The translations under genes and the position numbers were made by a program. A stretch of DNA of 64,000 bases from the NCBI GenBank assembly GCA_021325255.1, contig JAJPHP010000080.1:88727-152726 (forward strand), given 5' to 3'. Source of the stretch: Nitrososphaerota archaeon (GTDB taxonomy: Archaea; Thermoproteota; Nitrososphaeria; Nitrososphaerales; CADDZS01). Under the pieces are notes generated by a model. It did not search any database and had not been told where the DNA came from. It saw only the letters and a list, made by a program, of their open reading frames with translations. This document shows, piece after piece, positions 42,716 through 51,435 of the stretch; positions within the stretch are counted from its first letter, which is position 1; each line of letters starts with the position of its first letter.

Positions 42716-43291
42716 TTGTCAACCGTCGGATCAGTGGTCATAGGCAACGAAAAGATACTGAATGCAATCAATTCGTTGAAGTCTTACAATTCTGATTTCG
42801 AGTCTGCGTACGACTCTTACGTCCAAGAGTACGGCACCGACAAGATTTCGTTCAACGAAACGTTGAACATCGCAAATACAATCGATCCAGTTTCTTTGAT
42901 TTTAGGGCGAAACTGCGTTCTGTCGTATTTTGACTCCAGCAAGAGCCTGAGGGGGAGTCTAGGATCACTTGAGCTGAGGCAGGGAGACGTATGCATCATC
43001 GGAAGGCGAAACCCTCAAGACTCTAGTCTGGTCGGCTGGACCACTTCGGGGACCCAGGTGGACCTTCAGGAGTACAACCCGAGGGCCAGCACCATACCAT
43101 CGCGTGTGCACGCCGCGCTGGTCTATGAAGGTGAGCACGAGTTGCTATTCAGCGACCTTAACAGTTCATCCGGCACGGTCGTGGTCGGCGAATCGTCTCT
43201 CTCCGGCCCCTTTGTCAGAGTGTATGATCCGGGCTCAGCGAGTCGGCCGACGATCAAGTTCGATCGCGTAATTACGGGAAGAGCAAAGTAA
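42716..43291 (+). CDS. FHA-domain protein
   Basis: 191 residues from TTG 42716 with AGCAGG upstream. The C-terminal half (about 85-190) has forkhead-associated features: LELRQGDVCIIGRR (the Gly-Arg strand), IPSRVHAALVYEG (the SxxH-like loop that binds phosphothreonine) and FSDLNSSSGTVVVG, where the usual N-G is S-G. The N-terminal 80 residues are helical and not recognised. FHA domains read phosphothreonine, so this implies Ser/Thr kinase signalling. No kinase is adjacent. Family call is good; partner unknown. Confidence 0.7.
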   Translation: MSTVGSVVIGNEKILNAINSLKSYNSDFESAYDSYVQEYGTDKISFNETLNIANTIDPVSLILGRNCVLSYFDSSKSLRGSLGSLELRQGDVCIIGRRNPQDSSLVGWTTSGTQVDLQEYNPRASTIPSRVHAALVYEGEHELLFSDLNSSSGTVVVGESSLSGPFVRVYDPGSASRPTIKFDRVITGRAK

Positions 43292-43316
43292 TTATTGGCA
43301 TCTTTAGGGCGCAGGC

Positions 43317-43478
43317 TTATAAGATTACTTTACTCGCTCCGCTCTCCCTGAATTCTCCCTCTTCCAAAGCGCCAGCTTCATCGTAGTCTTTGTGTCTTTT
43401 CCAATAGGCGAACAAGATGCGGCTCAATTCGTCTGCCATAGTCTCAATCCCAACAGGCGCTTTAGTTGCCGCATCCAA
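43317..43478 (-). CDS. Small hypothetical protein
   Basis: A 53-codon frame from TTG 43478 (LDAATKAPVGIETMADELSR) or 40 codons from ATG 43439. It ends TAA at 43317-43319. Composition is protein-like and helical (ILFAYWKRHKDYDEAGALEE). No family recognised. It converges with the FHA gene. The remaining interval to 43644 shows nothing else. Confidence 0.45.
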   Translation of the reverse strand: MDAATKAPVGIETMADELSRILFAYWKRHKDYDEAGALEEGEFRESGASKVIL

Positions 43479-43644
43479 TATGTCGCTCTTTCAAAATACA
43501 CAATCTAATCGATATGCGGCTGAATGAAGAAAGAGAGTTAGTAGATTTCAGAACGCGAGACGAAAAGGGAAAAGGAAAAGGATACGCTCAGCCTCCATCA
43601 TCCGTCCTTCTCTAATGGGCTGTGAGTTCCCGCGGTTACTCTAA

Positions 43645-43995
43645 TCATTCTTCTTGAGTCTGTTGTTGTTTCTGTTTCTTCCCTATCTCGTACTTGCTCG
43701 TCAGTTCCTTTGCCTTGCCTGCTAATGTGTCCCACGACCAGTTTGACACGCTCATCCTGCACAGGTCAACCTTCCAAGCTTCACCTCTCTTCTGCCACCT
43801 GTACAGTCGCAGGTCTCTGCCGAACTGACTTTCAACCACGACCAGCGCAACAATGAGTTTGTTGCTCCGATATACGTCGTAGCCCTCGAGGACCTTGTAT
43901 GATTCTGATACGGGATAGTCACCCTGTTGCTTGGGTTGCCCTGAAGGCTTCGCCTTTGCTTCCTCGCCCCGTAATTCTTGAGGTTGCTCTGACAA
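43645..43995 (-). CDS. Hypothetical protein
   Basis: 116 residues. A disordered, charged N-terminus (about 1-30, QPQELRGEEAKAKPSGQPKQ) is followed by a compact alpha-beta part YKVLEGYDVYRSNKLIVALVVVESQFGRDLRLYRWQKR and a Lys/Gln tail. The alternating strand pattern with WQKRGEAWKVDLCRM suggests a small beta-sheet domain. I do not recognise the family. ATG 43995 starts it. Confidence 0.6.
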   Translation of the reverse strand: MSEQPQELRGEEAKAKPSGQPKQQGDYPVSESYKVLEGYDVYRSNKLIVALVVVESQFGRDLRLYRWQKRGEAWKVDLCRMSVSNWSWDTLAGKAKELTSKYEIGKKQKQQQTQEE

Positions 43996-44245
43996 TTTGT
44001 AATTCCCATTGGTCTCTTATCTTAAGCTCAGGTTCCCTATTTCCGTTTTGCTTCGGCAAGAGGAATAGCAACGAGTGATGAGAATTTCTGGAGGCTGTGC
44101 GCTGGCTTCAGCAAAACAGAAGAGCTAACTTTCCTTTTGTGGGATAAAGTAAAAAAAGAGGAAAGAAGATCCCACACCGTGCGTGCCTTGGGTTATTCGG
44201 AGAGAGTATTCTATTCGAGTTTAACCACAAACACTCGCACAGCGT

Positions 44246-44416
44246 TCACTGCTTGCTCATTTCTTTCTTTTCCGAAGCAAGGTACGCCCTGTAGCACTCT
44301 TGGTTTTCGTAGACGTGATCTAGGTACTCGTCAAAAGGAAGCTCCTTGTTGCATGCTTTGCAGTACCTGAGACCTGTCGATGAGGTCTGCCTGCGAGCGT
44401 CGCTGCGTGTTTCCAT
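44246..44416 (-). CDS. Small zinc-finger-like protein
   Basis: 56 residues from ATG 44416. The core is LRYCKACNKELPFDEYLDHV then YENQECYRAYLASEKK: Cys-x2-Cys, then His and Cys further on, giving a possible CCHC zinc site. No family recognised. The size and basic N-terminus (METRSDARRQTSS) suggest a nucleic-acid or protein adaptor. It is one of several tiny zinc proteins in this window. Confidence 0.6.
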   Translation of the reverse strand: METRSDARRQTSSTGLRYCKACNKELPFDEYLDHVYENQECYRAYLASEKKEMSKQ

Positions 44417-44695
44417 TATCATCACTATGAGTAAAGTGCTCTATAGCTGTACAGGCGATGGAGCTTCTTTAAAGTTGCGATACAAATTCAATGCTTTTTG
44501 ATTAATAGTTAAAATATCTACAAGATCAAGACTGCGGCCTGGCGACCACAATAGTCATCGCAACTCCGCTTCATTCCGAATCCGACTATTCCAAAGAAAA
44601 ATCGGGAACATCATGTAAAACATATCTCTTTCCCCCAAGCACTTTTCTACCTTGCCGAGTTTATAGACCAAAGAAAAGGGGCCGAGTGGAAGACC

Positions 44696-46123
44696 ATGCA
44701 GAAAACAACAGTCATCGAAACTGTGAATCCCGCAACGGATGAGAAGACTGCCGACTATCCTCTCTTTTCGGATGAGCAGGTGAACCGCGTAGCAAGAAGC
44801 GCAAACCAGGCTTTTGCAAGCTGGAGAAAACTTTCGATCGAAGAAAGGGGAGATTACCTGAGAAAACTCGCAAGTGCATTGAGGAGCAAGAAGAAAGCGT
44901 TCTCTCGGATCATGACGATAGAGATGGGCAAGCCAATCACACAATCTGAAGCAGAGGTTGAAAAGTGCGCCTGGACCGCTGAGGTCTACGCGGACAATGC
45001 CTCAAGCTGGCTTGCGGAGGAGATTGTGAAGACTGATGCAAACCTGAGCTACGTCGAATTTGATCCGCTAGGTGTGGTCTTGTCCGTGATGCCGTGGAAT
45101 TTCCCGTTCTGGCAGGCCTTGCGGTTTGCGATACCTACGCTTGTTGCTGGCAACACCACAATCCTGAGACACTCCAACGTCTGTCCAGGCTCTGCTCTTG
45201 CAATCGAGGAGGCTTTCAAGAGCGCGGGCTTTCCCGAGGGCGTCTTCACGACGATCATCACAGATCATGGAGCGGTTTCGAAGTTGATACAATCAGATCA
45301 CATAGCTGGAGTTTCGCTGACCGGAAGCACAGAGGCCGGTCGGGCAATCGGGGAGGAGGCCGCGAGGAACTTTAAGAAATTCGTGCTCGAGTTAGGCGGC
45401 AGCGACCCCTTCATGGTTCTTGAAGACGCGGATGTGCGAGAGGCAGCCAGAGTTGGGGCGGAGGGTCGTTTGATCAATTCCGGGCAGAGTTGCATTGCTT
45501 CGAAGAGATTTATTGTAGTGAAATCGGTTGCTCAAGAGTTCACGGAGGGATTCGTGTCGGCGTTTGAAAAGAAAATTACTGGAGATCCGCTCGACCAAAA
45601 TACCGAGGGCGGCCCCCTAGTAAACAAGCAGCAAGTTTCCTCCCTGGATGCACAGGTCACAGATGCTGTTTCGCGCGGGGCCAGAGTTAGGGCTGGAGGG
45701 AGGCCGAGGGGAGGTTCCGGCGCATTTTACGAGCCTACAGTCCTAGACAGCGTTGACCTCGAGATGAAGGTCATGCGGGAGGAGGTGTTCGGGCCTGTTG
45801 CTCCAATCTACGTAGCTTCCGATGAAGCAGAGGCGATTAGGGTGGCGAACGACTCTGAATTCGGGCTCGGCTCAAGCCTCTGGACCAGAGACCTTGACAG
45901 AGCAAAGCGAATTGCTAGAGAAATCCAGAGCGGTCTCGTATTTGTAAACGCATTTACAAAGTCAGATCCGAGGATGCCGTTTGGCGGCGTCAAGAGGTCG
46001 GGAATTGGAAGGGAGCTCTCGAAGTACGGCCTGAAGGAATTCGTCAACGTAAAGTCCGTCAGCATCTACGGGATAAGTGCAGAGAGTAGCAACAACGAGG
46101 TTCACTCGTCGATCGTGGAATGA
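44696..46123 (+). CDS. NAD(P)-dependent aldehyde dehydrogenase (succinate-semialdehyde type)
   Basis: 475 residues, full ALDH length. Motifs: LSVMPWNFPFWQALRFAIPTL (nucleotide site), FVLELGGSDPFMVLEDADV (catalytic Glu), NSGQSCIASKRF (catalytic Cys), MREEVFGPVAP and MPFGGVKRSGIGRELSKYG. The closest branch by pattern is succinate-semialdehyde dehydrogenase/GabD-like, but the substrate is not proven. ATG 44696 follows an AT-rich promoter region (about 44495-44515). A stand-alone gene. Confidence 0.93.
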   Translation: MQKTTVIETVNPATDEKTADYPLFSDEQVNRVARSANQAFASWRKLSIEERGDYLRKLASALRSKKKAFSRIMTIEMGKPITQSEAEVEKCAWTAEVYADNASSWLAEEIVKTDANLSYVEFDPLGVVLSVMPWNFPFWQALRFAIPTLVAGNTTILRHSNVCPGSALAIEEAFKSAGFPEGVFTTIITDHGAVSKLIQSDHIAGVSLTGSTEAGRAIGEEAARNFKKFVLELGGSDPFMVLEDADVREAARVGAEGRLINSGQSCIASKRFIVVKSVAQEFTEGFVSAFEKKITGDPLDQNTEGGPLVNKQQVSSLDAQVTDAVSRGARVRAGGRPRGGSGAFYEPTVLDSVDLEMKVMREEVFGPVAPIYVASDEAEAIRVANDSEFGLGSSLWTRDLDRAKRIAREIQSGLVFVNAFTKSDPRMPFGGVKRSGIGRELSKYGLKEFVNVKSVSIYGISAESSNNEVHSSIVE

Positions 46124-46252
46124 GCAAACGAACCCATCCATCATGAGAAGGATGCGTCCAGATCTCGGGAATGCATGAAGCTCGCTCTATACGAAACGAG
46201 AGCTGATGTAGATTAGCCGGTCCTTGAGGACCTCGGTTAAATTTTTGGTTAT

Positions 46253-46268
46253 TTATCAAAATTGATAA
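46253..46268. promoter_or_regulatory. TTATC/GATAA palindrome before the PRC-barrel gene
   Basis: TTATCAAAATTGATAA is a perfect 16-bp palindrome ending 48 nt before the ATG at 46317. The same half-sites appear at 48986, 51361 and 58405, at similar distance from other small genes. Confidence 0.5.
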
Positions 46269-46316
46269 CTAGAATCATTTAGGCCACTGCAGCTAATTTG
46301 AACATAGAAATCAAGA

Positions 46317-46631
46317 ATGAACACAAACGAATTGCTCGAGAAAGAGATAATCGACAAGGACGGGGACACCATAGGGAAGGTAAAGGGAACCAACTTCGAC
46401 GGGAAGACTTGGCAAATAACAACTCTGGACGTGGAGCTCGATAACAAAGTGGCCGAAGACATCGGTATGAAGAAGCGATTCGGGCACACCAAGTTGCCAT
46501 TGAAGTCAAGCTTCGTGAGTGCGATTGGAGATAGGATTGTTCTAGGCTCGTCGAAGCAGGAGCTGGAGAATTACGTAAATTCGCTAAAACAGGTGGAAAC
46601 CCCAAAGACGGCCGCGACGACTACGAGCTGA
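46317..46631 (+). CDS. PRC-barrel domain protein
   Basis: 104 residues. The first 80 match a PRC barrel: LLEKEIIDKDGDTIGKVKGTNF, WQITTLDVELDNKV, KLPLKSSFVSAIGDRIVL. Stand-alone PRC-barrel proteins occur widely in archaea, with proposed roles in RNA or membrane-associated processes. The C-terminal tail is Thr-rich. It may be controlled by the TTATC/GATAA palindrome upstream. Confidence 0.85.
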   Translation: MNTNELLEKEIIDKDGDTIGKVKGTNFDGKTWQITTLDVELDNKVAEDIGMKKRFGHTKLPLKSSFVSAIGDRIVLGSSKQELENYVNSLKQVETPKTAATTTS

Positions 46632-46786
46632 AAATGTTCCTTTGTAACCACTCCTAGGAAGGCTTTTCGCCGGATTCCGAATATTACAACAGATTGCGGA
46701 TGAAATCTTGCTCAAATGACGCGATGTGATTTAATTTCATAAATAACAAATCCATTTTATTGGCTGCACAACAACATGACATAATC

Positions 46787-47182
46787 ATGGCGCAACGAAC
46801 GGCCGATTCCCGATCGGAATCCTACAGCGACTTTATGCAGTCTAGTACCACCTCGAGCTTTGCCGATCAGACGGAGACGATCGAAACAGGCGTTCCTGTT
46901 AGCCGGGACGGAAGAACACATCGAGACCGAATGACAGTGATAGCCTCAATCTTGGAACTGTCACTCAATGGCTCCCTGAAGACGCACATAATGTACAAAG
47001 TGAACTTGAGTTTCTTCAAGTTGAGACGCTTCCTTGAGATTTTGCTTCAGAACGGGTTGGTTAGGGAGAGCATGGACCACGAATCGTCGAAAGTAGTCTA
47101 TTATACGACGGAGAGCGGGAGAGCCTGGCTCGAAAAGTTCAAAGTGTTAGAGCAACTCACAAATTTCAAAGGGAACTTTTGA
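46787..47182 (+). CDS. Winged-helix protein (ArnR1-like)
   Basis: 131 residues from ATG 46787; a TTG 27 nt earlier is possible. The N-terminal 50 residues are Ser/Thr-rich and disordered. A winged helix follows (about 50-125: RMTVIASILELSLNGSLKTH, then YKVNLSFFKLRRFLEILLQNGLV and the wing VVYYTTESGRAWL). This resembles small archaeal ArnR1-type regulators. An AT-rich element (TCATAAATAAC, about 46734) is upstream. Target unknown. Confidence 0.8.
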   Translation: MAQRTADSRSESYSDFMQSSTTSSFADQTETIETGVPVSRDGRTHRDRMTVIASILELSLNGSLKTHIMYKVNLSFFKLRRFLEILLQNGLVRESMDHESSKVVYYTTESGRAWLEKFKVLEQLTNFKGNF

Positions 47183-47554
47183 ACATTCATCAACTTTGTG
47201 AAAGGACTTGCTACGCTCTAACTCCTGTAAGACAAAACTTTCCGTTGAGTTTCCAGGATTTCTTTCTGTTTTGAAGTAGTTCAGTGAATTCCTGCTCTTT
47301 TTGAGCTCTCGGACGAGGAAAAGTGAGTCAGTAACGCTAAATCGCTCAAGCTGCGTGTAGAGCAAGCTCTCTTCCGATTATCAGAGCCGAAAGACTCGTT
47401 ACAAGAAGATGTTGTTTAAAGTCACGGCTCGGTCTTCATTCGCACTCTTTTGTCACATTCGACTTGAGATTAATAGACAACTGTTACTCGTATGAATAAC
47501 TTACAGTAGAAATATCGGTTACAATTTCGCCACTAACAATGGCGCCGAATATTT
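47183..47554. other. Interval upstream of htrA
   Basis: About 370 bases without a convincing gene. A minus-strand frame at 47147-47365 (LFLVRELKKSRNSLNYF) overlaps the preceding gene and is probably fortuitous. Confidence 0.4.
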
Positions 47555-48760
47555 ATGAAGTCAGGAAAGTTCAGGCGAGCCAGTACTTCCTCAATTGTCA
47601 TTGTGATTGTATTCGTTCTGGCAGCAGCTACGTTGGCCTCTTTCGCCCTCGCCACGCCCGGAATGTCGGGTAAGGCAGCTACAACACAACCACTAGGATC
47701 TTTGAATAGCGTTAGCTCTTCGGTCACCGAAGGGAGTCTGCAGAGTAATGTCTCTTCACCTTCTGAGTTGAACGCTCAACAGATATACGCCAACTCAGAT
47801 CAAGGCGTCGTAACTGTTCAAGGATCACAGGTACAGAGCTCTCTATCTGGTCCTCAGGCCGTTGGCGTACTTGGGTCGGGCTTTGTCGTTCAATACCTGA
47901 ATGCCGATTATGTCCTTACAAACTATCACGTAGCGGGGGCAACGTCCAATCTAACCGTCACATTTCATGATGGAGATGCCTATCCTGCAAGAGTAGTCGG
48001 AGCGGACCGATACGCCGATCTGGCGGTGATATCTGTGCAACAGACACCAGCTTCCCAATTTCATCAGTTGACTCTTGTTAGTTCCGCATCTCTTCAGGTG
48101 GGATTCCCTATAGCCGCCATCGGTAATCCTTTCGGATTGGCAGGATCTATAACGATAGGGATTGTTAGCCAACTTGGACGGACTATATAGGACCCCACAG
48201 CGGGCAATTTTTCCATCGCTAATGCAATCCAATTCAGCGCTCCAATAAATCCCGGTAACTCTGGCGGACCTCTCCTGAATGCACAGGGGCTCGTAGTAGG
48301 AATCACTACTGCCGTAATCAGCGGATCTCAGGGAGTGGGTTTTGCCATACCGTCAGATACGATTATCAAAGAGATGCCGTCGCTCGTTGCAAATGGTTCC
48401 TATAATCTGCACTCCTACTTGGGTATAGGTGGGGTGGACATGAATTATCAGCTCACGCAGGCATCTGGAACCAACTTTACCTATGGGGTACTCATCGAAA
48501 ACGTTGTTCAAGGGGGGCCTGCGAGCAACGCCGGATTGAGAGCTGGCAACAGAACAGAAACCATTCTTGGTCGTCTGTATTTTATCGGCGGGGACATCAT
48601 AGTTTCAATCAATGGAACACGAGTAATAAACAACGATGCACTTGCAACTTACCTCGAAGAGAACACTATCGCGGGGCAAACTGTATCCTTGGGGATAATA
48701 AGAGACGGAAATTACGTGAACGTTAATGTCCAGCTCGGCGCTAGGCCTCCGATTTCATGA
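47555..48760 (+). pseudogene. HtrA/DegP-type serine protease with one in-frame amber codon
   Basis: A single frame from ATG 47555 to TGA 48760 encodes a complete membrane-anchored HtrA except for TAG at 48188-48190 (codon 212). A TM anchor (about 13-35) is followed by the trypsin domain: catalytic His125 (YVLTNYHVAG), Asp155 (DRYADLAVIS) and, past the stop, Ser236 (INPGNSGGPLLN). A PDZ domain follows (about 300-400, ENVVQGGPASNAGLRAGN). The stop lies at GRTI-stop-DPTAGNFSIANAIQ, where relatives often have a Gln or similar. No other damage is seen, so a CAG-to-TAG change, an error, or rare readthrough are all possible. As it stands the first part lacks the nucleophile. Confidence 0.9.
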
Positions 48761-48811
48761 GAGTGCCATCACTAGGCTTATACTAGATCAAGTCAAGAAG
48801 AGCAACCTACG

Positions 48812-48937
48812 ATGAGCAGAAAAAAGACGATTGAGAAGGAAGAAAAGGAAGAGACAGAAAAGGGCACCGAAAGGGAAGAAATCAAAGATGAAATGCATGA
48901 AGAAGAGGATTTAGAAGATATCGAAGATAATACCTAG
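48812..48937 (+). CDS. Small, highly charged protein
   Basis: 41 residues from ATG 48812: MSRKKTIEKEEKEETEKG, then TEREEIKDEMHEEEDLED. It is almost entirely charged and helix-forming, probably a coiled coil or disordered. Composition bias means it could be fortuitous. No family. It lies between htrA and the Sm-like gene. Confidence 0.4.
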   Translation: MSRKKTIEKEEKEETEKGTEREEIKDEMHEEEDLEDIEDNT

Positions 48938-48985
48938 TCGAAATACCGATTTCAAGCAAATAGCGTGTAAGTCCTGACTCTCGGC

Positions 48986-49007
48986 CTGTTATCCGAAATG
49001 ATAACAG
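48986..49007. promoter_or_regulatory. CTGTTATC/GATAACAG inverted repeat
   Basis: CTGTTATC (48986-48993) and GATAACAG (49000-49007) are perfect arms around 6 nt, ending 41 nt before the TTG of the Sm-like gene. It shares half-sites with the elements at 46253, 51361 and 58405. Confidence 0.5.
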
Positions 49008-49048
49008 CAGACTGATAGGAGAGCCATCATAAACCTGTTTGCTTTTCC

Positions 49049-49300
49049 TTGTCGAGAAAACCGCCAATAGAAACAGAACTGGGGGAAGCCGTCATGATCC
49101 ATCTGAACAACGGCGAGGTCATATGCGGAAATGTGGCCGAGAAGACAAAGGGCTCGATTAGATTAGCTGATGCTTTCTTCATAGTAGAAGATCCCACAAC
49201 AGGCGAGCTAATTCCGTCCGGTGAGGCGGCAAGTTTTGGACTCATCGAGATACCTTATTCCAACATTTCGTCTTTGAAGGCACTCTCAGTGGGAGTCTGA
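49049..49300 (+). CDS. Small Sm-like (LSm-fold) protein
   Basis: 83 residues from TTG 49049. The core, ELGEAVMIHLNNGEVICGNVAEKTKGSIRLADAFFIVE, matches the Sm1 pattern of strands with a GxVxG-like turn (NGEVICGN), and IEIPYSNISSLKAL fits the Sm2 strand. LSm-fold proteins bind RNA or form rings, but the canonical RNA-binding residues are not obvious. Function unknown. Confidence 0.5.
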   Translation: MSRKPPIETELGEAVMIHLNNGEVICGNVAEKTKGSIRLADAFFIVEDPTTGELIPSGEAASFGLIEIPYSNISSLKALSVGV

Positions 49301-49415
49301 TCGAGACAATATCCAACGAAAGAAGACCCTCTGTGTAGAAAGATAATCTGCGAAATAACACAACCAATGATAGCCTCACTAAGTATAGACTAACACTGAG
49401 GCGAATATCTGATAA

Positions 49416-49782
49416 TTGGATGGATTTTTCGCATGGTTGGCCGGTCTAATAATCACCTGGATCGTGGTGGCTATTCGTACATACTTTGCTGCCAAAATAA
49501 TTGTCGGAAGGAATGCAACAATTTGGAGGGCAATGCTCACAACGCTGATAGGTCCCATTGTCTATGCAATAGTCCTGTTCTTCGCAAATCTATTTCTTTT
49601 CGCACTACCTTATGCGACGGCCGTAGCTTCACTTCTTGCGTTCTTGGCATGGGGGATGGGTTTTCAAGAGGTACTTTAGGACCAGCTGGTTTCGCGCGCT
49701 TGGGATAGATATTTTATCGACGATCATCTCATGGATCATCGTTTCTATCTTGGGCTTTATTGGCGTAGCCCTTGTATTATGA
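49416..49782 (+). pseudogene. Multi-helix membrane protein broken by a 1-nt frameshift
   Basis: The first frame (TTG 49416) runs through three helices (MDGFFAWLAGLIITWIVVAI, then RAMLTTLIGPIVYAIVLFFA) to GMGFQEVL and TAG. Shifting by one base near the G/T runs at 49653-49666 continues as FKRYFRTSWFRALGIDILST and the last helix IIVSILGFIGVALVL, ending TGA 49780-49782. Removing one base restores a continuous protein of about 121 residues. The family is not recognised. A real frameshift or a homopolymer error is equally likely. Confidence 0.7.
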
Positions 49783-49850
49783 CCTAAGACAAATTTGGGA
49801 AACAATCAAGGCGAGTTGGCAATCAAAAATGGCATACAGCACCTTCAGTT

Positions 49851-51032
49851 TTAGGGCGAAGAGATCTGCCCCGGCATTCTTGATTCCTGACTCTGCCCTG
49901 ACCTGCTTTTCCTAATCTGATTTCCATATTCGATCCACCCCAGCTTGGGTTTGCCCTCCTTCGTGCGCAATCCAAAGTGGTTTTCCTTCTCCGGGAAGGA
50001 AGTCCAGTAGCTGTCCGAATATCTCCAAAGGGCGATACCATTTAGAAAGTCCGACGAATAGGCCTCTTCGCAGGCCCGTGCGACGTATGCAGCCTGGTTT
50101 ACTTCGCTGTATCCTTCTCGTGGGGGACCGGAAGGATACCCTGTCTCCGCGATAAACACAGGCAAACCTGTCTCAGACTTGACCTTCGATGAGAACTTGA
50201 ACTTTGAGACATCGATTGGAGTCGCGCGAGCATAATTTGGATAAAAGTCTAGTCCGACGACATCACAGTATTTGACAAAGGATTTCGAATCTGTTCTTTC
50301 CCTGTCTGCCTCTAGGTTGATGATAACTGTTGATGATGGATTTTCTTCCCTGACTATTTCAGATAACGTCCCTAGAACGGCGTCTTTCATCCCAGGCTTG
50401 TTCCATATCCTGCCCTCGCGCCAGCTCGAAGCGAGGTGTGCAAACCACCAGTTCGGTTCGTTCTCGATTTGCCAGGTTTTGATCGAGTCTTTGTAATGAT
50501 GGACAACCGCTGTCGATACATCGGCTAGTTTCGTCAAGTAATCTTCCGAATTATTCTCATCCATCCCCCTCGGAAGAAATCGCGAGTATCCATTTTCCAG
50601 TACCGCAACAATTTCCACGCCCTCTGAATTCAATATCGAAACAAAGTCGTCTAGCGGGAACTTGTACGGCCGCTCTCCGATGTTTGGTTCGAAGAAATTC
50701 CATTGGAACCAACAACGGACGAAATCAATACCGGTTCTCTCGAGCTCCTTGGCAAGCCTGACTGTTGCCTGCTTGATCTCCTCTCGAAAGTTTGGAGAGG
50801 TAGGAGGAGGCCCCTGGCTTTCTTGGACTGATTCTTTGACTCCTGAACCGGTATCGCGGCGAAACAGCCCGTGAACATTCCCGGTAACTTTCGCAGTAAG
50901 AAGTTTCGTCGCTCCTATGGGCTTTGGCTGCGGGGCTCCCGGGTAGACCCACATGTTGTCAATGCTCACTCCCCACCTGAACCTTGTCGACCAAAATCTG
51001 CCGGCTCCCATTTTCCGATTTCTTTCCTTCAA
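49851..51032 (-). CDS. Clan GH-A TIM-barrel glycosidase
   Basis: 393 residues. Strand and catalytic motifs: RWGVSIDNMWVYPG at the start, IDFVRCWFQWNFFEPN, WQIENEPNWWFAHLA (acid/base Glu) and VFIAETGYPSGPPR (nucleophile Glu), which together mark clan GH-A. The exact family and sugar are not clear. It has no signal peptide, so it probably acts in the cytoplasm. The C-terminus (about 380-393) is polar. It belongs to a group with GH15 and a sugar porter on the same side of the window. Confidence 0.8.
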   Translation of the reverse strand: MKERNRKMGAGRFWSTRFRWGVSIDNMWVYPGAPQPKPIGATKLLTAKVTGNVHGLFRRDTGSGVKESVQESQGPPPTSPNFREEIKQATVRLAKELERTGIDFVRCWFQWNFFEPNIGERPYKFPLDDFVSILNSEGVEIVAVLENGYSRFLPRGMDENNSEDYLTKLADVSTAVVHHYKDSIKTWQIENEPNWWFAHLASSWREGRIWNKPGMKDAVLGTLSEIVREENPSSTVIINLEADRERTDSKSFVKYCDVVGLDFYPNYARATPIDVSKFKFSSKVKSETGLPVFIAETGYPSGPPREGYSEVNQAAYVARACEEAYSSDFLNGIALWRYSDSYWTSFPEKENHFGLRTKEGKPKLGWIEYGNQIRKSRSGQSQESRMPGQISSP

Positions 51033-51077
51033 AGACCAGATATGATTTTCAAAGCAATTTCTTAGCTGGGCTTACAT

Positions 51078-51314
51078 TCATTCTCGCGTTGCAGAACTGG
51101 GAACATCATATGCCGTAGTCTTTTGACCAGAAATACTTCGTGCAAGGATTTGAAAACCGATTAACAATAGGGCGACCGAGAATAGAATGTTCAATAGGGC
51201 GGCCGCAATCCCTGGCAAAAATAGAATTACGAGACCTATGCAAAGAACAATGATTCCGGTAACTGTCGAAACAACCCTGCTCCACACTGGCCTTCGAGCG
51301 ATTGCAAATGTCAT
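51078..51314 (-). CDS. DUF308/HdeD-like small membrane protein
   Basis: 78 residues with two helices (RVVSTVTGIIVLCIGLVILF and AALLNILFSVALLLIGFQIL) separated by LPGIAAA. This matches half of an HdeD/DUF308 protein. Function unknown; bacterial relatives are stress or acid-resistance membrane proteins. The TTATC/GATAA element at 51361-51382 lies 47 nt upstream of the ATG (51314). Confidence 0.75.
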   Translation of the reverse strand: MTFAIARRPVWSRVVSTVTGIIVLCIGLVILFLPGIAAALLNILFSVALLLIGFQILARSISGQKTTAYDVPSSATRE

Positions 51315-51360
51315 ATCCGTTTGTAATCTCGTAGACTGGGCTATGACCTAATTGTGTGCT

Positions 51361-51382
51361 GTAATTTATCTTGATAAATCAC
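51361..51382. promoter_or_regulatory. GTAATTTATC/GATAAATCAC near-palindrome
   Basis: GTAATTTATC-tt-GATAAATCAC is symmetrical except for one base. It ends 47 nt before the DUF308 start codon and matches the element at 58405 closely (CTGTRATTTAT and ATAAATCAC). Confidence 0.5.
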
Positions 51383-51435
51383 AATACAGCTAAGAGGATA
51401 ACAAGGACCACGAGGAGAAAGGGGTTGGTGAATAA

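Noticed and set aside
48188..48190. TAG in htrA as a pyrrolysine codon
   Set aside because: No pylT, pylS or methylamine genes are in the window, other interruptions use TAA or frameshifts, and HtrA has no known need for pyrrolysine.
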